A stretch of DNA of 11,862 nucleotides from Pseudomonadota bacterium (GTDB lineage: Bacteria > Pseudomonadota > Alphaproteobacteria > Micropepsales > Micropepsaceae). This document shows positions 7,224 through 11,862 of this stretch, in pieces; the first letter of the stretch is position 1; each line of letters begins with the position of its first letter. The notes beneath the pieces are model-generated. The model had not been told where the DNA came from. It worked only from the letters and a program-made list of their open reading frames with translations, and searched no databases. The DNA lies in contig JAKAVI010000371.1 in the NCBI GenBank assembly GCA_021817355.1, positions 1-11,862 on the forward strand, read 5' to 3'. Made by a program: the position numbers and the translations under genes.

Positions 7224-7405
7224 GTGCACTTCGTCTCAGATCGTCAGTTATGGCCAGCGGGCCGGCATCCGGCCGGCCCATTTTGGCGGCAATCCGGTGC
7301 CCGGGCGCAGCGGCTAAGGGCGCATTCAAGGCCCGCGCGCCAAAAGCAGCAAATCCCTAGCCGGATCAGGAAATTGGGCCGGCCACGCTTCTAGCAGCGC
7401 CGGCC
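7224..7405 (-). promoter_or_regulatory. ribF-ileS intergenic region with two hairpins
   Basis: This 182-base gap is by far the largest in the minus-strand run before DUF2794 and is the natural place for an ileS promoter. Two inverted repeats lie in it. Arms 7377-7383 and 7399-7405 (ggccggc/gccggcc, 15-base loop) directly follow the ribF stop and are followed on the transcribed strand by CAATTT, so they may terminate the ribF transcript. Arms 7259-7266 and 7272-7279 (gggccggc/gccggccc, 5-base loop) lie 36 bases before the ileS ATG in the presumed leader. I could not pick out convincing -35 and -10 boxes. Confidence 0.45.
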
Positions 7406-8380
7406 TCAGTGGTCCAGCGGCGGTGGCACCAGACCACTCTGGCGCAGAGCCACCCGCGCCGCGGCAAGGTCGCGGCCGATCTGGGCCTTGAGCGCCGCCA
7501 GCGAAGCGAACTTGGCCTCCGGTCGCAGATAGGCGATGAGTTCGACCGACATGTGGCGGCCATAAAGATCGCCCTCAAAATCCAGCAGATAGGTCTCCAG
7601 CAGCGGGTGCGGCAGGGCGTACATGGGGCGGATGCCGAAGTTTGCCACCCCGTCATAACGCAGACTGCCGTCAGCTCCATCAAGGTCACGTGCCCGCACC
7701 GCATAGACGCCATAGGCAGGGGCCAATGAGCCCTCCCAGCGCATGTTGATGGTGGGAAAGCCGATCACCCGCCCCCGCTTGTCACCGTGCTCGACATGGC
7801 TTTCGATAGTCCACCAATGCCCCAGGAGCCGAGCTGCCTCCTCAGGCCGGCCGGCTTTGAGGGTTTCGCGAATGAGGGTTGAGGAGATCTTGACCCCGCA
7901 TGTTCCGGCTGCAACCGGGGCATGAAGGTGAACCGCGAAACCATGTGCCTTGCCCAAGTCCGCGAGCATCGCGCCATCGCCGGCCCTACCCTTGCCGAAA
8001 CGGAAATCCCGCCCGACCACGACGCCCCTGACCCCAAGCCCCTGCACCAGAACCGTGCGCACAAACTCCTCTGCGCTCATTTGTGCCATCGCGGCATCGA
8101 AAGACAGCGCAAACAGAACGTCGGCACCCAGCTCGGCAACCAGCCGAGCCTTGATCCGAAACGGCGTTAAGCGAAAGGCGGCTTCGTTCGGCTTGAAAAA
8201 TTCTTGGGGATGCGGCTCAAAGGCGACCACACCCACTGGAGCCGAACCGCTCCTTGCCATCTGCTGCGCCTGCGCGATTAGCGCCTGGTGACCACGATGT
8301 ACGCCGTCAAAATTACCCAGGGCCACAACGGCTCCGCGCAACTGCGCGGGGACATCGTCATAATGGCGAAGGATTTGCAT
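7406..8380 (-). CDS. ribF: bifunctional riboflavin kinase/FAD synthetase
   Basis: A 324-residue cytoplasmic enzyme that phosphorylates riboflavin to FMN and adenylylates FMN to FAD. The N-terminal FAD synthetase domain has the nucleotidyltransferase motif GNFDGVHRGH (22-31), FEPHP (54-58), GRDFRFGKGRAGD (123-135) and ISSTLIRE (165-172). The C-terminal flavokinase domain has GRVIGFPTIN (203-212), ANFGIRP (246-252) and ETYLLDFEGDLYG with Glu262 in the position of the family's catalytic base. Length matches the usual 305-330. The ATG at 8380 is chosen because the product starts immediately before the conserved domain (MQILRHYDD). The hydratase gene ends 8 bases upstream, so these two are probably in one transcript. 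The ribosome site is weak (gagag), consistent with coupling. Confidence 0.97.
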   Translation of the reverse strand: MQILRHYDDVPAQLRGAVVALGNFDGVHRGHQALIAQAQQMARSGSAPVGVVAFEPHPQEFFKPNEAAFRLTPFRIKARLVAELGADVLFALSFDAAMAQMSAEEFVRTVLVQGLGVRGVVVGRDFRFGKGRAGDGAMLADLGKAHGFAVHLHAPVAAGTCGVKISSTLIRETLKAGRPEEAARLLGHWWTIESHVEHGDKRGRVIGFPTINMRWEGSLAPAYGVYAVRARDLDGADGSLRYDGVANFGIRPMYALPHPLLETYLLDFEGDLYGRHMSVELIAYLRPEAKFASLAALKAQIGRDLAAARVALRQSGLVPPPLDH

Positions 8381-8388
8381 GCCGGCTC

Positions 8389-8811
8389 TCACACCTGGGG
8401 CCGCGCCGGCGGCATCACCACCGCCTCGGCTTCGATCACCACGGTATCGCCAACCTTGCAGTCGCAATCAAATATAACACGACGCTTCTGCGCCATGACC
8501 TCGCGCACCCGGACTTCGGCCACTACCAGATCGCCAATTCGCACCGGCGCCTTGAAGCGGCAGGAGAAACTCAAGAAGACGGTACCAGGCCCCGGCATCT
8601 TGAGACCCAAAATGGTCGAGATGTAGCTTGCGCTCAGCATGCCGTGCGCGATCCGCGTCTTGAACGGCGTCGTCGCAGCAAAATCTGCGTCGAAATGCAT
8701 CGGATTGGTGTCGCCGGAGACCTCGCCAAACAGCGCGATGTCGTGCTCCGTCACGGTGCGCACATAGCGCTCCGACATGCCCGGCTCCAACTGGTCCACA
8801 TAATAGGTCAT
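8389..8811 (-). CDS. MaoC family (R)-hydratase (PhaJ-like)
   Basis: A 140-residue single hot-dog-fold protein of the MaoC/(R)-specific enoyl-CoA hydratase type. The hydratase-2 motif is clear: FGEVSGDTNPMHFDADFAA (residues 28-46) with Asp34 and His39 as the catalytic pair, followed by FKTRIAHGMLSASYIS. The expected reaction is hydration of trans-2-enoyl-CoA to (R)-3-hydroxyacyl-CoA, linking beta-oxidation to polyhydroxyalkanoate or other hydroxyacyl pools; the exact substrate cannot be read from sequence. Length is typical for a single-domain PhaJ-like enzyme. It lies 30 bases after the HAD-family gene and 8 bases before ribF, so it is probably a member of that operon, though a functional link with FAD synthesis is not obvious. 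A weak agga ribosome site lies about 15 bases before the ATG. Confidence 0.93.
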   Translation of the reverse strand: MTYYVDQLEPGMSERYVRTVTEHDIALFGEVSGDTNPMHFDADFAATTPFKTRIAHGMLSASYISTILGLKMPGPGTVFLSFSCRFKAPVRIGDLVVAEVRVREVMAQKRRVIFDCDCKVGDTVVIEAEAVVMPPARPQV

Positions 8812-8841
8812 GGGCTGCTCATTCCTGGTCGCTTGCGCTCT

Positions 8842-9696
8842 CTACCACATAAGGGCGGTCATCGCGCCGACAGCATGGGCCCTGGCAGCGGCAAACAGGC
8901 GCGCCAGATTGCGTTCATTCACCGCACCAATGTCCTCGCCATGGACCCCGTCGGCGATAAAGACGACGTCAAGGCCTGCCCGATTGGCGCCCGCCACATC
9001 CGTCTTCAGCCCATCTCCAATGGCGAGGGGACGCAGGATGCTGTGGCCGCCAAGAGCGCCTGCCTGGGCAAGCGCGGCATCATAGATCGGCCGGTGTGGC
9101 TTACCGTAATAGGTGACCCCCCCGCCCAGTTCCTCATAAAGAGCCGCCAGTGCGCCGGCACAATAGACGAGGTGCGCACCCCGCTGCACCTTGAGATCGG
9201 GGTTGGCACAAATGAACCCGAGGCCTGCCTCGGCGGCCGGACGCAACAGCGCGCGATAGTCCTCCGGCGTCTCGTGTTCATCGTCGTAGAGGCCGGTGCA
9301 CAGAATAAGTTCGGCCTGACGCACGTCACAAAGCGTGACGTCAAGTCCAGCGAACAGCCCCCGATCGCGCTCAGGACCGAGATGAAACAGCCGCAAGGGG
9401 CCTGCGCTCCGCCGCTGCTCCAGCGCCTGGCGGGCCGCCATGCCCGAGGTCATGATCCCATCGTAGCAATCGGCAGGAACGCCAACCCGGGCGAACTGCA
9501 GCACGAGGTCGGAGGCCGGCCGTGGTGCATTGGATAGCAGGATGACCGGCCCTTGGGCGCGAAAGCGGCGCAGAGCCTCGACTGCGGGAGCACGGACGCG
9601 CTCGCCATTGTGGAGCACGCCCCACACATCGCAGAGGAGGCAATCATAGCGCCCGGCAATCTGACCGAGCCCGGCAAGGATCGGAATGTCATCCAT
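8842..9696 (-). CDS. HAD superfamily class IIA hydrolase (TIGR01459-type)
   Basis: A 284-residue cytoplasmic protein with the HAD-IIA layout. Motif I is CDVWGVLHNG with nucleophile Asp23; motif II is ILLSNAPRP with Ser55; the C2 cap region contains CANPDLKVQRG (163-173); motif III Lys199 is in YYGKPHRPIYD; motif IV is IGDGLKTDVAGAN with Asp228 and Asp233. The second aspartate of the usual DxD motif is Trp25. From memory this DVWGVLHNG form is normal for the alphaproteobacterial TIGR01459 family, whose substrate is unknown (related to NagD and p-nitrophenylphosphatases). It starts 31 bases after the EAL gene and ends 30 bases before the MaoC gene. The ATG at 9696 has no clear Shine-Dalgarno and lies inside a 9-bp inverted repeat. 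Confidence 0.93.
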   Translation of the reverse strand: MDDIPILAGLGQIAGRYDCLLCDVWGVLHNGERVRAPAVEALRRFRAQGPVILLSNAPRPASDLVLQFARVGVPADCYDGIMTSGMAARQALEQRRSAGPLRLFHLGPERDRGLFAGLDVTLCDVRQAELILCTGLYDDEHETPEDYRALLRPAAEAGLGFICANPDLKVQRGAHLVYCAGALAALYEELGGGVTYYGKPHRPIYDAALAQAGALGGHSILRPLAIGDGLKTDVAGANRAGLDVVFIADGVHGEDIGAVNERNLARLFAAARAHAVGAMTALMW

Positions 9697-9715
9697 GCCA
9701 TGCGCTTGGCATGGA
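9692..9715 (-). promoter_or_regulatory. inverted repeat covering the start codon of the HAD hydrolase gene
   Basis: The arms tccatgcca (9692-9700) and tggcatgga (9707-9715) are exact reverse complements around a 6-base loop. The initiating ATG (9694-9696) lies in the 3' arm of the hairpin as transcribed, so folding would mask it. There is no T-run after it and no strong ribosome site in the 31-base gap from the EAL stop codon. Confidence 0.6.
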
Positions 9716-9727
9716 GGGACGACGGCG

Positions 9728-10981
9728 TCAACCGGCGCGACGGAAGGGGATCACCGGCGCCGGCGAGGGTGCCTGTGAGGACTTGGTCCCATCTTCGCGC
9801 ACTGCGCGTGGTTCGCCGAAGAGGTAACCCTGGGCATAGTCCACGCTGAAGTCCAGGAGCTGCACCACAGTCTTCTCGTCTTCGACGTGCTCGGCAATGA
9901 GATTGAGTCCGTGGCGGGCCAGGAGCTTCTTGAAATCCTCTGCCGTCACGGCGGCCTGGGCGTCCTGCATGCCCCGGATCAACGTCGCTGCGCGCACCTT
10001 GATGAAGCGAAATCCTATCGTCTTCAGGCGCGTGAGATCCAGATCGAGCGTAGTGGTGTGGTCCATGGAAAGGCTGAACCCAAGGCCGGCCAGATAGGAG
10101 AGGTTTTCCTCGCCCCGTACCCCAGCCTTTGCGACTGCGTCCTGCGCGAATTCAAAGACGATGCGTCCGGCGAGATCTCGGTTGTGATGCATGTATTCGA
10201 GGAACTGGGGAAAGAACTCCGCGTCTGTGAGCGTATCGCCAGAGATATTGCAAAATACCGCAATGTCGCGCTGGCGCTGAATCAGCTTGCGTACGATCTG
10301 CACACAGCGAAACAGGAGCAGATTATCCACGACGCTCATCAATCCAACCGGTTCAGCGATCCGGATATACTGCTGGGGCATGATCAGCGTGCCGTCCTCG
10401 GACCTTAGCCGCGACAGCGCCTCATAGTAGCGCAGCTTGCGCTGAGGCAGGCTGACGATGGGTTGCAGGTAGAGGTCGACACGATTTTCTTCCAGACTTG
10501 CCCGGATGGTCTCAAGGAGGTCATCTTCACCGAGATTCTGAATGTAGTCCGGGCCTTGGCGACGCGGCGCGTCGAGTTCAGGGGGTGGGTCAGTTGGCGC
10601 CACAGCCTTGGCCCGCTCGGAGATCCGTCCGGCAAACTCGCGCATCAAGCCTTCGAGCATTTTCAGCTCGGAAACGATCTTTTTGTTCTGGGCACTGGCG
10701 CGATTTTCGAAACTGTCACGCATCGTCTTCATGTGGTCACGCTGCAGGGCGAGCTCCGCTCGGGTTTCGCTGCTTGCCTCTTTCAGCGCCTGCAATTCCG
10801 CATCAATGCGCTGCGTGGCCCGCCGTCTGAGCACGAGCATATGCAGCTGCAGCACAAGCAGGATCAGGCAAAACGCCACTGTGGCAGCGACCGGAGCTGG
10901 CACCCCAGCGAGCATGTGCAGAACGACGCTGGTGACCGCAGCTGCGATGGCATAGGCAAAGGCTGTCAGGACGTTGGTCAC
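9728..10981 (-). CDS. membrane-anchored degenerate EAL-domain protein (TipF-like)
   Basis: A 417-residue protein with two transmembrane helices near the N-terminus (about 3-26 and 30-52), a charged coiled coil (about 55-125), a short proline-rich linker and a C-terminal EAL domain (about 150-400). This order is that of Caulobacter TipF, a c-di-GMP-binding flagellar placement factor, so a similar sensor role is likely. In the EAL domain some signature residues remain: Glu187 of EAL, Asn245, Glu277, Asp307, Lys328, Glu364 in AEHVE and Gln384. Others are lost: the second aspartate of DDFG is His308, and the second glutamate of the ELTE-type motif is Gln280. Phosphodiesterase activity is therefore doubtful. 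The GTG at 10981 is preferred because a gaggag ribosome site lies 4 bases upstream; an in-frame ATG at 11014 (428 residues) lacks one. It is the first gene of the EAL-HAD-MaoC-ribF run. Confidence 0.88.
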   Translation of the reverse strand: MTNVLTAFAYAIAAAVTSVVLHMLAGVPAPVAATVAFCLILLVLQLHMLVLRRRATQRIDAELQALKEASSETRAELALQRDHMKTMRDSFENRASAQNKKIVSELKMLEGLMREFAGRISERAKAVAPTDPPPELDAPRRQGPDYIQNLGEDDLLETIRASLEENRVDLYLQPIVSLPQRKLRYYEALSRLRSEDGTLIMPQQYIRIAEPVGLMSVVDNLLLFRCVQIVRKLIQRQRDIAVFCNISGDTLTDAEFFPQFLEYMHHNRDLAGRIVFEFAQDAVAKAGVRGEENLSYLAGLGFSLSMDHTTTLDLDLTRLKTIGFRFIKVRAATLIRGMQDAQAAVTAEDFKKLLARHGLNLIAEHVEDEKTVVQLLDFSVDYAQGYLFGEPRAVREDGTKSSQAPSPAPVIPFRRAG

Positions 10982-10985
10982 GGGG

Positions 10986-10991
10986 CTCCTC
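10986..10991 (-). promoter_or_regulatory. ribosome binding site deciding the EAL gene start
   Basis: On the minus strand gaggag precedes the GTG at 10981 by 4 bases. No comparable site precedes the ATG at 11014. The spacing is a little short, so the choice is likely but not certain. Confidence 0.5.
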
Positions 10992-11142
10992 GAGCACAGA
11001 CTTTCAGCCCCCATAATGGCTGGCTTATGGTTGCCTATCCGTTAACCTTAAGGTCCAGCCATGTGTCCGTGGCGGGGTCTTGCCCACACACCCGTGAGCG
11101 GCGGCAACGGTGTCCAGCGCCCGGCGCGGTCCGTCACCGCCT

Positions 11143-11158
11143 CCCCCCCCCCCCCCCC
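11143..11158. repeat. poly(C) homopolymer tract of 16 bases
   Basis: Sixteen consecutive cytosines on the plus strand, flanked by ct upstream and accccagc downstream. It lies about 160 bases upstream of the EAL start and about 220 bases upstream of the SDR start. Runs of this length are prone to slipped-strand length change, and also to sequencing and assembly error. Confidence 0.9.
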
Positions 11159-11379
11159 ACCCCAGCAACCTGCTCTTCGGGAGCTAGACCTCGTCTTGGG
11201 AAGAATACCAAAGCCCCAACAGCTTATGCGCGAGGATGTCCTGGCTAGCGCCGGACCGTTACCAGAACGGCCGGGCAAACTGGACCTGCCGGCGAGGCCC
11301 GGCTCCAAGTCCCCACTTGTGGTTCAGGCGCGGCCAGCTAACATCGCCGCCATCGCAAATCTGAAAACTGGGAGCCTTC

Positions 11380-11862
11380 ATGAACCTCTTCGACCTGAGC
11401 GGCAAGGTCGCACTCGTGACCGGGTCTACCAAGGGCATTGGTGAGGCAATCGTTCATCGCCTCGCCGAACATGGCGCCAAGGTGGTGGTATCGAGCCGCA
11501 AGGAGGATGCCTGCGTCAAGGTCGCCGAGGCTATCAATCGGGAACGTGGTGCTGAGGTCGCGGTGCCGATCGCGGCCAATATCAACTACAAGGAGCAGCT
11601 CGAGGCTCTGGTAGCCAAGACGCGCGCCAAATGGGGCAAGATCGACGTCCTTGTCTGCAATGCTGCTTTGAACCCTTATTATGGGTCGAGCCTCGATATT
11701 CCGGACGAGGCCTTTGACAAGATCATGGGCGCCAACATCCGCTCCAATCACTGGCTCTGTCAGATGGTCATACCGGAGATGATGGAGCGCAAGGATGGCT
11801 CGATCATCATCGTATCATCGATTGGAGGACTGCGGGGCTCGCCGGTGATCGGCGCCTACTGT
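11380..11862 (+). CDS. short-chain dehydrogenase/reductase (SDR), N-terminal part
   Basis: The first 161 codons of a classical SDR, open to the last base of the window. The Rossmann cofactor motif is VTGSTKGIG (13-21), followed by VVVSSRK with Arg40, which suggests NADP(H) preference. The NNAG-equivalent is CNAALNP (93-99); the catalytic serine region is IIIVSSIGG (142-150). The catalytic tyrosine is Tyr160 in GAYC, the second-to-last residue visible, so the lysine four residues later lies beyond the window. The start MNLFDLSGKVALVTG is typical, with gggag at 11370-11374 five bases before the ATG. SDRs of this type act as 3-oxoacyl-ACP/CoA or secondary-alcohol oxidoreductases; the substrate cannot be inferred from this part. 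It is transcribed away from the EAL gene and its partners lie downstream, out of view. Confidence 0.93.
   Translation, partial: MNLFDLSGKVALVTGSTKGIGEAIVHRLAEHGAKVVVSSRKEDACVKVAEAINRERGAEVAVPIAANINYKEQLEALVAKTRAKWGKIDVLVCNAALNPYYGSSLDIPDEAFDKIMGANIRSNHWLCQMVIPEMMERKDGSIIIVSSIGGLRGSPVIGAYC

Larger units (their letters stand above)
10982..11379. other. divergent intergenic region between the EAL gene and the SDR gene
   Basis: About 400 bases between two divergent starts, expected to hold promoters for both. It contains a run of 16 cytosines (11143-11158), extended by a further accccag, and an AT-rich pair of adjoining palindromes, gttaac (11041-11046) and ccttaagg (11046-11053), just upstream of the EAL gene. 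A gggag ribosome site for the SDR gene is at 11370-11374. I see no tRNA or other RNA gene and no convincing coding sequence: open frames across the C-run have no ribosome site, low-complexity proline or glycine content, and no recognisable family. Confidence 0.7.

Noticed and set aside
8254..9537. Long plus-strand open frame opposite ribF, MaoC and HAD genes (427 codons)
   Set aside because: It is antisense to three well-supported genes and has no recognisable domain; long antisense frames are common in GC-rich DNA.
8842..9696. HAD hydrolase called catalytically dead because the second Asp of DxD is Trp
   Set aside because: The DVWGVLHNG form is, to my knowledge, the normal motif of this HAD-IIA subgroup, and the nucleophile Asp23, Lys199 and Asp228 are present.
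11270..11303. Inverted repeat gccgggc/gcccggc upstream of the SDR gene
   Set aside because: Only 7 bp with a 20-base loop and no T-run; not distinguishable from background GC-rich palindromes.
11048..11308. Minus-strand open frame across the same tract (86 codons), possible leader peptide for the EAL gene
   Set aside because: Low-complexity glycine and arginine content from GC-rich DNA, no ribosome site, no recognisable domain.
11061..11444. Plus-strand open frame across the poly(C) tract (127 codons)
   Set aside because: It has no ribosome site, reads the C-run as polyproline, matches no family I know, and its end overlaps the start of the SDR gene in another frame. The SDR start has a good ribosome site.

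Overview
The window comes from a GC-rich alphaproteobacterium. The evidence is the set of lineage-typical families (DUF2794, a DUF3035/BamF-like lipoprotein, a HAD-IIA hydrolase with a DVWGVLHNG motif, a membrane EAL protein built like Caulobacter TipF) arranged around ribF-ileS-lspA. I cannot name the species. The DNA is mostly ordinary chromosomal core: I see no tRNA, rRNA, CRISPR, insertion sequence or phage gene.

Layout. Positions 1-214 hold the C-terminus of an FtsX-like ABC transporter permease, and 398-1150 a Bax inhibitor-1/YccA family membrane protein with its own strong RBS; both are on the plus strand, and a strong hairpin terminator lies at 1175-1205. From 10981 down to 1277 nine genes run on the minus strand. 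In transcription order they are: TipF-like EAL protein, HAD-IIA hydrolase, MaoC-type hydratase, ribF, a 182-base gap, ileS, lspA, DUF3035 lipoprotein, M16-family protein, DUF2794 protein. The spacing suggests two transcription blocks, EAL-to-ribF and ileS-to-M16 (possibly on to DUF2794). Within the second block ileS/lspA overlap by 4 bases, lspA and the lipoprotein gene are 1 base apart, and the lipoprotein and M16 genes overlap by 14 bases. A divergent intergenic region (10982-11379) carries a run of 16 cytosines. A short-chain dehydrogenase begins at 11380 and runs off the end.

How the genes work together. The ileS block couples isoleucyl-tRNA charging with envelope biogenesis: LspA is the lipoprotein signal peptidase, the next gene encodes a lipoprotein it should process, and the third encodes a secreted M16-like protein. 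That M16 protein has lost its zinc site (HxxEH reads NFLEK, and the downstream glutamate ligand is also gone), so it looks like a pseudopeptidase with a binding or chaperone role. The upstream block joins a degenerate EAL domain, probably a c-di-GMP sensor, to housekeeping enzymes including FAD synthesis.

No complete new system is evident. The points most worth a second look are the dead M16 protein next to a BamF-like lipoprotein, the poly(C) tract between divergent genes, the degenerate EAL domain, an IleRS whose HIGH motif reads HSGT, and several perfect inverted repeats at gene starts.
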